A stretch of 64,000 bases of DNA from Sphingobacterium tenebrionis (GTDB lineage: Bacteria; Bacteroidota; Bacteroidia; Sphingobacteriales; Sphingobacteriaceae). The number at the start of each line of letters is the position of its first letter. Position 1 is the first letter of the stretch. The translations under genes were made by a program, and so were the position numbers. Shown here piece after piece: positions 1 through 8,604 of this stretch. Where the stretch lies: positions 1 through 64,000 of the forward strand of contig NZ_JAYLLN010000010.1 of NCBI RefSeq assembly GCF_037126265.1, in the 5' to 3' direction. The notes below the pieces were generated by a model that saw only the letters and a program-made list of their open reading frames with translations, was not told where the DNA came from and did not search any database.

Positions 1-165
1 AAAACCATGATCAATATGGAGCCACAAATCAAATCAATGGGTTATAAGAGCATCCTGGAATTCTTTCATAAAAATCCAAGTGCAGTCAATCCCTGGTTAG
101 ACGGTAAGAATGAAGGAAAGGTATTTATTTCTTCTTTAAAAATTGACAACCATGGATTACAATAG
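1..165 (+). CDS. Partial hypothetical phage protein (C-terminal end)
   Basis: The frame is open from the first base and ends in TAG, giving about 54 residues of a C-terminus. It is recognisably related to the next gene: GYKSILEFF and FHKNPSAVN here match GYSSLKEYL and YKFPSMVN there, each followed by a (L)DG..(E/Q)G...FI ending. The two are therefore tandem paralogues overlapping by 14 bases. Function is unknown. Confidence 0.6.
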   Translation, partial: KTMINMEPQIKSMGYKSILEFFHKNPSAVNPWLDGKNEGKVFISSLKIDNHGLQ

Positions 166-481
166 ATTCAGGGACCAATTAGACAGCGCCACAAGACGGG
201 AATTTGATTTTGAAATGATTATGTCAAAATTGAGCTTCATGGGACACGATGAAAGATTCGTTTACTACGAAAGCATCCTAACGACTGGTTTTACAACTTA
301 TGGAAGAATGGATAAGTCCACTAAAGTTGTTGAGTTGGATATTATTAAAACTATCAGAGCTCAAGGCTATTCCAGCTTGAAGGAATATCTATATAAATTT
401 CCAAGCATGGTTAATTATGTTCTTGATGGACTAAATCAGGGATACTTATTTATAGACAGGAAAGGGATGAAAAATGAGTGA
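152..481 (+). CDS. Hypothetical phage protein, paralogue of the preceding gene
   Basis: A protein of about 109 residues starting at the ATG (MDYNRF). A TTG nine bases upstream is possible but less likely. Its last 45 residues resemble the end of the preceding partial gene. It overlaps the replication initiator gene by 8 bases, so it belongs to the same operon and is probably an early phage gene near the replication module. I recognise no domain. Confidence 0.6.
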   Translation: MDYNRFRDQLDSATRREFDFEMIMSKLSFMGHDERFVYYESILTTGFTTYGRMDKSTKVVELDIIKTIRAQGYSSLKEYLYKFPSMVNYVLDGLNQGYLFIDRKGMKNE

Positions 482-1250
482 GTTAAATAGCTATAAATTA
501 TCTCGTGATTGGTTTGATTTTGTTCACCTAAATCCGGACAAAGTTACGGGAAACCATACAGCTCTATACATGTGGCTAGTGGAATTAAATAATAGATTAC
601 AATGGCGAGAAAAATTCAACATCACTACTCGTGAATGCATGGATGGCATGTCTGCAAAAAGTAGAAATACTTATTCAAAATGTCTCCAAGAATTAATTGA
701 TTGGGGTTTTGTGATAATGCTGGTAAAAAGTCATAACCAGCACCAATGTAATGTAATTAGCTTGCTCAAAAATTGTGCAAGCACTGATACAAGCACTGAT
801 ACAAGCACAGTAGCAACCACTGTAGCAATCACTCATACTATTCATAAAACAAAGAAACAACCAAAATCAATCAAACTAAGTAAAGAGGAATTTTCTAAAA
901 GCTTGATAAAGGAGGGTGCAGACCCTCAACATGTAAATGATTGGATTGCGGCTTTAGAAGAAAAAACAGTTTCTTTTACTTTTTCCTTCCTTGAGGGATT
1001 TAAGGAAAAATGCATAAACCAAAATTATCCTATCCCATTAGCTGTAAAAAAATGTGCTCAATTCCAATGGAAATCTTTTGATAAAGATTGGCTAAAAGAA
1101 GAATCTAAAATCAAAGAAGGTATGATTGATTTGGGTGATGGAATTTTTTTATCTCTATCTGATATCAAACAAATGCCAATTTCTGATAGGGAAACATTAT
1201 ACAAAAAAGGTTTAATAGACAAAAAGCTTGCTAATATTCCAGGATTATGA
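474..1250 (+). CDS. Phage replication initiator-like protein
   Basis: 258 residues. The first 100 residues have the feel of a winged-helix DNA-binding domain (helix-rich, with a NTYSKCLQELIDWGFV recognition-like stretch) that serves initiators of the lambda O/DnaD type. A Thr/Ser-rich linker at about residues 103-123 is encoded by five 12-bp repeats. The C-terminal half, with QFQWKSFDKDW, is lysine-rich and helical. It overlaps the DnaB-like helicase by ATGA, the classic initiator-helicase pair. The initiator role is inferred from architecture and position, not from a definite family match. Confidence 0.6.
   Translation: MSELNSYKLSRDWFDFVHLNPDKVTGNHTALYMWLVELNNRLQWREKFNITTRECMDGMSAKSRNTYSKCLQELIDWGFVIMLVKSHNQHQCNVISLLKNCASTDTSTDTSTVATTVAITHTIHKTKKQPKSIKLSKEEFSKSLIKEGADPQHVNDWIAALEEKTVSFTFSFLEGFKEKCINQNYPIPLAVKKCAQFQWKSFDKDWLKEESKIKEGMIDLGDGIFLSLSDIKQMPISDRETLYKKGLIDKKLANIPGL
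781..840 (+). repeat. Five tandem 12-bp repeats inside the initiator gene; candidate phage origin
   Basis: Units are GCACTGATACAA (781-792), an identical copy (793-804), GCACAGTAGCAA (805-816), CCACTGTAGCAA (817-828) and TCACTCATACTA (829-840). An A-rich stretch follows at 841-900. Lambda keeps its origin iterons and an AT-rich unwinding region inside gene O in the same way. The origin function here is an inference from that layout. Confidence 0.5.
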
Positions 1251-2602
1251 TAAAAGAAACATTACAGGCCCTAGTTATTGAAGAAATCGTATTAGGCTCA
1301 CTTTTCGAAAGACAAGCCCTTGAAAACGTAATTGACAAAATTTCAATTGATGCATTTACCACGCCGGTTAATCAATCAATTTTCCGGGCAATTAGAACTT
1401 TATACACGTCCTCTTTGGGAGTGGATCTTGCTTCTGTAAGCAACCAAATTGAAAAGAACGGAGATAAGAAACTTTTTGGAAATGATTCAATCCCATTTAG
1501 ATTAACCGGTTTGTTAGATAGAATTGTCAATACGATCAATATTGAGCAACATATTCACATCCTTAAGGAGTTTCAAATCAAAAGAGAGTCGATTAAATCA
1601 GCAAATCAACTGATCAGGGATTGCTATGATCCTACGAAGGATGTATTTGAGGTAATTGGCGCATTCAGAACGAACAATGACCATCTTTTGCATGAAGCTC
1701 TAACCAAACCGGAAACAAGCCAACTGGAAGCAGTAAACGAGGCTTTTAAGCAAATTGAAGAAAACGCACTTAAAGCAAAGAATGGATTAACAGGAATACC
1801 ATCGCTAATAGATGATCTTGATTCAATAACCGGCGGGTGGCAAAATACTGACCTTATCGTTTTGGCTGCAAGGTCAGCAATGGGTAAGACATCATTAGCA
1901 TTGACTTTGACCAATAACGCTGCAGTTTCTGGCTATAGCGTTGCATTCTTTTCGTTGGAGATGGCAAAAAATCAAATTCTATCAAAACTTTTTTCAATTA
2001 ACAGCCAAGTTCCATTTGAAAACATTCGAAAAGGTAAAATGACCTCTGAAGATTGGTCTCAACTTAATTTCTGTATGGATGATATTTCTCAATTGCCTAT
2101 CGTTTGGGACGATGCTAAAATGGGTATAACTGAACTTATAGCAAAAGCTAAGCGCATTAAACGAAAATATGACACCAAACTTTTTGTAATTGATTACTTA
2201 CAACATATTAGTAGTGTAGCACATTCAAATACAATTACAAGGGATCGCGAGATAGGTCAATGGACTCAAGCGCTTAAAAACCTAGCTAAAGAATTGAACG
2301 TGCCAATCATTGTTTTGAGCCAACTGAGCAGGAATGTTGAAAATAGAGCCGACAAAAGGCCTATGCTTTCAGATTTAAGGGAATCAGGATCAATTGAGCA
2401 AGATGCCGACATGGTACTTTTCCTTTATCGACCTGAATACTACAAGATAGAAACGGATATTCTGGGCAATTCTACAGATGGCAGAGCGGAGATCATAATC
2501 GCAAAGCACCGAAACGGAAGATGTGATACCGTCTCTGCAATATTTGATAAGAATACAACCGGTTTCACCAGTATTACTGAAGAATTTTACAACAATATTT
2601 AA
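1247..2602 (+). CDS. dnaB: DnaB-type replicative helicase
   Basis: 451 residues, the usual length for a DnaB-family helicase, which unwinds DNA at the fork and is loaded by an initiator. The N-terminal helical domain (residues about 5-105) is followed by a linker and the RecA-like ATPase domain, with Walker A ARSAMGKTS near residue 207, Walker B-like KLFVIDYLQ, and the IIVLSQLSRNVENR and DLRESGSIEQDADMV motifs. As an extra DnaB copy inside a phage operon it most likely drives replication of the element. Its start overlaps the initiator stop by 4 bases. Confidence 0.93.
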   Translation: MIKETLQALVIEEIVLGSLFERQALENVIDKISIDAFTTPVNQSIFRAIRTLYTSSLGVDLASVSNQIEKNGDKKLFGNDSIPFRLTGLLDRIVNTINIEQHIHILKEFQIKRESIKSANQLIRDCYDPTKDVFEVIGAFRTNNDHLLHEALTKPETSQLEAVNEAFKQIEENALKAKNGLTGIPSLIDDLDSITGGWQNTDLIVLAARSAMGKTSLALTLTNNAAVSGYSVAFFSLEMAKNQILSKLFSINSQVPFENIRKGKMTSEDWSQLNFCMDDISQLPIVWDDAKMGITELIAKAKRIKRKYDTKLFVIDYLQHISSVAHSNTITRDREIGQWTQALKNLAKELNVPIIVLSQLSRNVENRADKRPMLSDLRESGSIEQDADMVLFLYRPEYYKIETDILGNSTDGRAEIIIAKHRNGRCDTVSAIFDKNTTGFTSITEEFYNNI

Positions 2603-2613
2603 ATAAAAATGCA

Positions 2614-2793
2614 ATGGAAAAAGAAGAATTAGAAAACGAAAAACGAGAATTAGAATCTCGCTTAAAAGAAATTGATTTAGAAATGAAAGGGATGTCACGT
2701 CCAGCATTAGATGTACTCAACGGGCTTAAAAAGCAACAAGAGGCTAGAGACAGACAAAACACACAATATAAAGCACAAAGTAAAAAATATTAA
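2614..2793 (+). CDS. Small coiled-coil hypothetical protein
   Basis: A 59-residue reading frame, MEKEELENEKRELESRLKE onward, very rich in Glu and Lys with heptad-like leucines, so probably a short coiled coil. It fills the gap between the helicase stop (11 bases upstream) and the next gene (5 bases downstream), which supports it being real. No function can be assigned. Confidence 0.6.
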   Translation: MEKEELENEKRELESRLKEIDLEMKGMSRPALDVLNGLKKQQEARDRQNTQYKAQSKKY

Positions 2794-2798
2794 TACGT

Positions 2799-3512
2799 AT
2801 GGCACAGAAACTAAAAAGTAAGATGGTTTATTATCACTCACAAAGTGAAAATATTTTCAGAGAAAGAATGCCACAAATAGCAATATTGGTGAACTCAATG
2901 AAACCACATTTGCAAAGGCTCGGATTTTTAAATGGAGATAAGTTCACTAAAATTGCCAAGAATATTCTTGAAAACAAGTATTCTTTAATTGACGATATGA
3001 TTACTGATCAAGTTAAAAAGAACGGTGGAAATATCGAATATGTCGAAAATCAAATCAGGAAAGACCTCGAGGAAAAAAAGCGTCAACTAGTATCTTTAGT
3101 AGATGTAATCAATTCAAAAATTGAATCACAAAGAGATATGGGTTTACAAAGGCCTAGTGGCCGTACAATAGATTATAATCAATGCCTCTCTCAAAATTTT
3201 CTTTCTATCGACGAAATAAACGACGTCTTTCTAGTGGATGAACAATCTGTTATTAATGTTAAGTCAAGATTTGAAATCCATTTAGAAGGAGATGGCCTAA
3301 GACTCTTTGAAGAATTATGTAGCGTGGCGGACATCTTAAACTCGATAATTGAGCGAGTAAAAAAGATGGGGGTCGATACCTTCTATTTCTCTCCACTGGA
3401 TTTATTGATAAGTGATATGAATCAAAAAGACTTTAAAGTTGATTCATTAGAAATCTATTCGCTGTTAGTGAAATATGGTGAATTAGTACCGGTTTGGGAA
3501 CAAGAAAATTAA
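2799..3512 (+). CDS. Hypothetical phage protein, 237 aa
   Basis: Unrecognised. Mostly helical and charged, with a basic N-terminus and a KKRQLVSLVDVINSKIES helical segment near the middle. It lies between the replication genes and the tail-assembly genes in one operon, with only 6 bases to the next gene. It could be a connector or tail-tube-related protein, but the sequence does not show this. Confidence 0.6.
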   Translation: MAQKLKSKMVYYHSQSENIFRERMPQIAILVNSMKPHLQRLGFLNGDKFTKIAKNILENKYSLIDDMITDQVKKNGGNIEYVENQIRKDLEEKKRQLVSLVDVINSKIESQRDMGLQRPSGRTIDYNQCLSQNFLSIDEINDVFLVDEQSVINVKSRFEIHLEGDGLRLFEELCSVADILNSIIERVKKMGVDTFYFSPLDLLISDMNQKDFKVDSLEIYSLLVKYGELVPVWEQEN

Positions 3513-3518
3513 AAGAAC

Positions 3519-3998
3519 ATGGAAAAAGTAGACATAATCGAAATAAAGAAACCTGAAGTAATTTCTATTCTTACTATCGACAGGCCATTGAAAAGGTCAT
3601 TGATCGACTATATCCTTCGACGGGAACCGAAAATAAAAAAGGAAAGCTTTGAAATTACCTCAACAAAATTGGGTGTTAGGATCAGATACGCCCAGATCAT
3701 GAGAAAGATGGATAGCTTTACCATGTCCGAATCAGTAGACATGATGTCCCTAGGTTTATTTCTTTCTTCTGAGCACGTTGAAAACCTTGTTTATGCGATG
3801 GCGGTACTGGTTGTAAACGATCCGTTCAAATCACCTCCAAAATGGCTTTGCGAGCAACTAAAAAAAATGAATGAAGTAGAATTCAATCTATTAAAGGATG
3901 TTCTGTTAAAGGCCTTGGATATGCCTTCATTCATTCAATCTATTGTCATTTTAAAAGGGTTAGGATTAACCTATGAAGAAAATGGAGATTCAGAATAG
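3519..3998 (+). CDS. Putative tail assembly chaperone (upstream, G-like)
   Basis: 159 residues, helix-rich, with no recognised domain. The role is suggested by position and arrangement: a small protein just upstream of the tape measure whose end overlaps the next gene by 26 bases. This resembles the lambda G/GT pair, where the two tail-assembly chaperone frames are expressed by ribosomal frameshifting. The downstream frame is +1 (equivalently -2) relative to this one. The call rests on context only. Confidence 0.35.
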   Translation: MEKVDIIEIKKPEVISILTIDRPLKRSLIDYILRREPKIKKESFEITSTKLGVRIRYAQIMRKMDSFTMSESVDMMSLGLFLSSEHVENLVYAMAVLVVNDPFKSPPKWLCEQLKKMNEVEFNLLKDVLLKALDMPSFIQSIVILKGLGLTYEENGDSE

Positions 3999-4617
3999 CA
4001 AATATTTGAATATGAGGTTAGCCTTTGGCGTTCTGTCAGAGGCTAAGACCTCAATTATTATGGATGATATGGAGATAGTCTTTTCTCCACCTAGTTTTGG
4101 ATCCTATTTATTGTTCACTAGGGAATTAGGTAATATGGAAAATCTTGTTTTTGATCTCAATGATTTGGATCTTTTATATAAACCCTTATCAATAATTTTT
4201 TTTGGTAAAAATGTTATTCCAGATTGGTTCAATACCTTTCTCATGAACCTAACTAATGCTGACCTTCTAAGGATCATCCACCTTGTTAAGAATTCTGTTG
4301 TAATTGATGAAATATACTCAATGTACGGACTGGATAAAATCAAGGCGTCCTCTGACGATTTGGATAAATCACCTAAGAAGAAATTTTGGGCAGGTAGTAG
4401 GAAGATCAATTATTGGGAGATGATGGGCAATGTTGTTAAGTTCTGGGGGATTTCATTCAACGAGGTAATTTGGGGTTTATCCTATCAGAACATTCTATTG
4501 ATGAACATGAGCATTCCAAAATTTGACAAGGAAGGCAACAAGATTGAAGCAGGTGGAGAGCTTACCGGAATGCAGTTTTTGCAAAACTTGAAAGCAAAAA
4601 AAGATGCAAGCAAATGA
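3973..4617 (+). CDS. Putative tail assembly chaperone (downstream, T-like)
   Basis: 214 residues. The C-terminal part (YWEMMGNVVKFWGISFNEV, then SYQNILLMNMSIP) is of the kind seen in phage proteins encoded just before the tape measure: a Trp/Phe-rich helix followed by a Tyr-x-Asn segment. It overlaps the upstream gene by 26 bases and the next gene by ATGA. It may start at its own ATG (3973 or 3982) or be made as a frameshift fusion with the upstream protein. Confidence 0.4.
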   Translation: MKKMEIQNSKYLNMRLAFGVLSEAKTSIIMDDMEIVFSPPSFGSYLLFTRELGNMENLVFDLNDLDLLYKPLSIIFFGKNVIPDWFNTFLMNLTNADLLRIIHLVKNSVVIDEIYSMYGLDKIKASSDDLDKSPKKKFWAGSRKINYWEMMGNVVKFWGISFNEVIWGLSYQNILLMNMSIPKFDKEGNKIEAGGELTGMQFLQNLKAKKDASK

Positions 4618-5042
4618 TCAATTTAAAGATTAAAAATGAAAATCAGATTTTAAAAGTACTCAAGCAGAAAACTGAAAAAGTAATTGAAGAAGCAGCTGAA
4701 AAACTTTTCCAAATGGGCCAGTCAACAATTAAGGATGCTAGGGACAATGCTAAGTTCATGAATCACACCAATAACCTTAGAAGCTCTTTAGGTGTAGCTG
4801 TTTCGCTTAACGGCAAGATCCTCAAATCAGACTTTGAACTTGTCGGTGATGGGAAAAAAGGAGATGGTTCAGATGGTTATGCTAAAGCTGAAAAACTGAT
4901 AAATGAAAGAGTTGAAGAATATAAGGATAAGCTATTGCTGATTCTTGTAGCTGGTGAAGATTATGCAATGTATGTAGAGAATAGAGCAAACAAGTCAGTT
5001 CTTACAACATTTGCGAGACAATTAATAAAGAAATTAAAATAG
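4614..5042 (+). CDS. HK97 gp10-like head-tail/tail completion protein
   Basis: 142 residues. The pattern matches the HK97 gp10 family: an N-terminal helix, then NNLRSSLGVAV (family: DTGNLRSSI), then LILVAGEDYAMYVE (family: AGVxYAxYVE) near the end, and a basic C-terminus. Members act as tail completion or neck proteins. The position just before the tape measure fits. The first motif reads HTNNL rather than the usual DTGNL, so the match is by pattern only. Confidence 0.55.
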   Translation: MINLKIKNENQILKVLKQKTEKVIEEAAEKLFQMGQSTIKDARDNAKFMNHTNNLRSSLGVAVSLNGKILKSDFELVGDGKKGDGSDGYAKAEKLINERVEEYKDKLLLILVAGEDYAMYVENRANKSVLTTFARQLIKKLK

Positions 5043-5048
5043 ATAGAG

Positions 5049-8000
5049 ATGGCAATAGAATTGAATGATGGAGGTGCTGCACTAGAGTTAAAAGCAACTT
5101 TAGACACGGCAGATATCCAAAAGAAATGGAAAGATCTATTAAATGGGTTAAAAACTGAATCAGATAAATTTTGGGAGGGAGTGAAAAAGAACCCTTCTGG
5201 ATCCGGTCCCAAATTACCTGAGTTTGACGCCAATGCGGCCAAGACAATTCAAGGTGCAATGGTTGCATTGGGGCAATTGGAGGAAAAGGCCCAAGAATCG
5301 GCTTACCGATTAGCAGAACTTAGATCACGTGTAACGGAATTGAGCCAGGCCAAAGCAGAATTAAAGAGACAATTGGCCGCTGGAACTCTTTCCACCGAAC
5401 AATATAACAAAGCCCTTGGAGCAATCGAGATTCAGCAACGACAAGCTGCAATTTCATTAAAGGCACTAAATAAAGATATCCAACAATCTATTCAACTGGA
5501 AAACGTTGCAGCTGGATCATTGGAAGAAGGTAGAATAAAACTAGCCCAATATAATGCTGAAATCGTGAAGATGGGCGGTGCAATGGATGGGTCCAACAAG
5601 GAAGTAAATGAAATGATCGCCAAACAGCAGGAGCTCTACAAACAGGTTTCTGCAATGGAGCAAAAGATGGGAACTTATGGCCGTAATGTAGGTAACTACG
5701 CTTCGGGGTGGAATGGAATGCAGAATTCGATCAATCAAATGACCAGAGAATTACCCGCATTTACATATTCCGTGCAAACTGGTTTTATGGCTCTGAGCAA
5801 TAACATTCCAATTTTTGTTGACGAACTGAATAAGGCCGCTTCAGCTAATAAAGCATTGACTGCTGAAGGAAAAAAAGGAGTTCCAGTATGGAAGCAATTA
5901 GTTAGTGGTTTGTTCTCATGGCAGACAGCATTATCAATTGGAATTACTTTACTTACTGTTTCTGGAAAAGAAATTGGTGAGTGGGTGAAAGCATTGTTCA
6001 AAGGCAAAGATGCTTTAGCTGAACTCAAAAAAGCCAATCAAGATTTCAATGCAACCCGTTTGGAAGGAACTAAGAGCGCCCAAGGTGAATTGACCTCTTT
6101 AAAAACTTTGTATAGGGCAGCTACTGATAATAAACTTTCCTACAATGAAAGGTTAAAAGCTGTAAAGCAGCTTCAGCAACAATATCCGGAATATTTCAAA
6201 AAAATGGATACCGAGGCAATACTTGCCGGAAAAGCAACAAATGCATACGGACAACTTTCTAAATCTATACTTGCAACAGCTCAGGCCAGGGCTTATGAAA
6301 ATAAGATTACTGAAATCAGCACAAAGATGCTGGAAAACAATGATGCTATTTTGGAAAAGCGTAATTCCGTTTCAAAGCGTGATCGATCTAAAATGCAATT
6401 CGAGGATGATCTTATCAAAAATGGTGGTATGGTCACTTCTGCATCAACATGGGGTAGCGGTACTTCTGCGCCCAGAAAAGCCCTTGCAGATGCCGATATT
6501 ATGGAAAAGGCCAACAAAAAGCTTTCCAAGCAAATCAATAGATATGAGAGTGAAATTGATAAATTGATCAAAACAAATGGTGTATCTATCATAACTGGTG
6601 ATTACGGCGATGGAAAAGCTCCAAAGATCAGTACCAGCGAATTGAATGAATATAAATCCCTTGTTGATAAGATTGCAGACATTGACAAAGAATATGCCCG
6701 TAAATTCATGGATTCCAATGAAGCAGAAATACAATCAGTCAGGGATAAGTTTGCTGAAATTAAGAAAGAAATCCAAGAATACAATAGCAAAAATCCAAAG
6801 ATTAAAATCAATACAACTGTTATCGATCAGATAGAGCAACGTGCAGTTAAGGAAACCGAATTCAAACAAGGCACCGATGAGTTAGTTAAGGATCTTGAGG
6901 AACAGAAGCGCATTTATGATTCGTATAACGCCTACGGGAAAGAAGTTGGAGAGAAAGCTGCAAAGGAACATTTCAGTGATCAATTATCCATCGTTGAAAA
7001 TTTTCGTTCAAATTTAGAGGCTGAATATTTAAAAGCCTCAACCTTAGAGGAAACTACAATGCTTAGCGGCTTCAAAGGCACTACGGCCAAATTGACCCTA
7101 GCTCAAAAGGAAAGAGTGGACGAATTAGGGAAAATGAAAAAAGCTGCGAAAGATCAGGACGAGCAAATGGCTAAACAGGAATTCGCAGATGCTCTATCTT
7201 TAGCTTCTACCTATGATGACGATGTACTTAAACTTCAGCAGGAATATCAGCAAAAACTAAAAGTTTTGGGCTCAAAAGCCACTGAGGAACAAAAGGCCCA
7301 ATTGAAAAAACGATATGACGAAGAGATCAGCTCATTGACTAATGTAAACCTTCAAAAGCAGGTTGAATGGGAAAAGGTCTTTAATTCACTTCAGTTTTAT
7401 TCTAAGAAAGCAACGGATAAAGTTTTGGACGATATTCAGACCAGATTAGATGCTGAATTAAAAGCAGGAAAATTGACCAAACAGGATTATGATCAGTTGA
7501 CAAACGAACTGAATTCAGCAAAGACCCAGAACAATATCGATAAGTCTTGGATTGCTTCAAAATCAGCTTTGGACAATTATAGGAAATCGCTTAAGGAATA
7601 CGGGAAAGAAAGCGATGAAACCAAGAAAGCGCAAAGCGGAATGTTTTCAGCACTTTCAAGGGACCTGGCTGATGCTTCTGGACTCATTGGCGATCTTTCG
7701 GGCATGCTTGATTCTCTGGGGGCCAGTTCTGGCCTTCAGGACACTATCCAAAAGATAGGCTCTTTAACTGATGGATTAAGCGGAGTTGCAGCAGGAATAG
7801 CTTCAGGGAACCCAATTGCCGTGATATCAGGATCTATAAAAGTTCTGACTGCAGTTATTGATATTTTCAATACTAAGGACAAAAAAATACAGAAACAGCT
7901 AGATAGGTACCAAGAACAATTATCTTCATTGGAAAGTTCCTTTTCTAAGATTGACAAACAATTGAACGATTCAGTAGGTGAAAGTATCTATGCAAACAGT

Positions 8001-8603
8001 GAGCTTGCAATTAAGAATCTAAGGGAGCAGCAAAGATTGATGTCCCAAATGGCCAGAGCCGAGGAACAAAAGAAGAAATCCGACAAATCAAAGGTGCAGG
8101 GATATAAGGATGGTATAAGTCAGATCGATGATGAAATTGCAGCAATCGAAAAATCAATGAAAGAAATGCGTGTAGGGACAGATATCAAGCAACTGTCCCA
8201 AAGTATTTCTGATGCCCTTATTTCTGCCTTTGAGGAAGGTGCTGATGCAATAGAAGCAACTGACAAAGTATTTGATAAATTCATAAAGAATGCTCTCGCA
8301 AACAGCCTAAAATTAAAATACATCGAACCGATAATAAAAGGATTGATCAATGATCTGGATTCTTTCATGGAGGCAAATGACAATAACCTTGCTGGATTCA
8401 ATTTTGAAGGGTACAAAACCCAAGTAAATGAAGCAGGGAAAATGATCGGATCAATGTTGGAAAACCTTTATGGAGGTTTGGGCCTGAAAAAAGAAAGTGA
8501 GAGTAACACAAGGGGGCTAGAAGGTTCGATATCTAGGGCAATTACTGAAAGCTCTAGTTCTGAGCAATTGGGAATTATTGGAGTAAAAATTAAAAATATT
8601 TAA
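5049..8603 (+). CDS. Phage tail tape measure protein
   Basis: 1184 residues, the longest gene of the element. It has long Gln/Lys/Glu/Ala-rich coiled-coil regions (roughly residues 60-220 and 550-850), a hydrophobic segment near residues 285-320, and a Gly/Ala-rich hydrophobic stretch near residues 870-940 (GLIGDLSGMLDSLGASSG). That combination is characteristic of tape measure proteins, which set tail length and pass through the membrane during DNA delivery. It starts 6 bases after the gp10-like gene and ends 1 base before the next gene. Confidence 0.88.
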   Translation: MAIELNDGGAALELKATLDTADIQKKWKDLLNGLKTESDKFWEGVKKNPSGSGPKLPEFDANAAKTIQGAMVALGQLEEKAQESAYRLAELRSRVTELSQAKAELKRQLAAGTLSTEQYNKALGAIEIQQRQAAISLKALNKDIQQSIQLENVAAGSLEEGRIKLAQYNAEIVKMGGAMDGSNKEVNEMIAKQQELYKQVSAMEQKMGTYGRNVGNYASGWNGMQNSINQMTRELPAFTYSVQTGFMALSNNIPIFVDELNKAASANKALTAEGKKGVPVWKQLVSGLFSWQTALSIGITLLTVSGKEIGEWVKALFKGKDALAELKKANQDFNATRLEGTKSAQGELTSLKTLYRAATDNKLSYNERLKAVKQLQQQYPEYFKKMDTEAILAGKATNAYGQLSKSILATAQARAYENKITEISTKMLENNDAILEKRNSVSKRDRSKMQFEDDLIKNGGMVTSASTWGSGTSAPRKALADADIMEKANKKLSKQINRYESEIDKLIKTNGVSIITGDYGDGKAPKISTSELNEYKSLVDKIADIDKEYARKFMDSNEAEIQSVRDKFAEIKKEIQEYNSKNPKIKINTTVIDQIEQRAVKETEFKQGTDELVKDLEEQKRIYDSYNAYGKEVGEKAAKEHFSDQLSIVENFRSNLEAEYLKASTLEETTMLSGFKGTTAKLTLAQKERVDELGKMKKAAKDQDEQMAKQEFADALSLASTYDDDVLKLQQEYQQKLKVLGSKATEEQKAQLKKRYDEEISSLTNVNLQKQVEWEKVFNSLQFYSKKATDKVLDDIQTRLDAELKAGKLTKQDYDQLTNELNSAKTQNNIDKSWIASKSALDNYRKSLKEYGKESDETKKAQSGMFSALSRDLADASGLIGDLSGMLDSLGASSGLQDTIQKIGSLTDGLSGVAAGIASGNPIAVISGSIKVLTAVIDIFNTKDKKIQKQLDRYQEQLSSLESSFSKIDKQLNDSVGESIYANSELAIKNLREQQRLMSQMARAEEQKKKSDKSKVQGYKDGISQIDDEIAAIEKSMKEMRVGTDIKQLSQSISDALISAFEEGADAIEATDKVFDKFIKNALANSLKLKYIEPIIKGLINDLDSFMEANDNNLAGFNFEGYKTQVNEAGKMIGSMLENLYGGLGLKKESESNTRGLEGSISRAITESSSSEQLGIIGVKIKNI

Positions 8604-8604
8604 T

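Noticed and set aside
6223..6567. Open frames inside the tape measure gene, and similar frames opposite dnaE and other long genes
   Set aside because: They are shadow frames of strong coding sequences with unnatural composition and no context.
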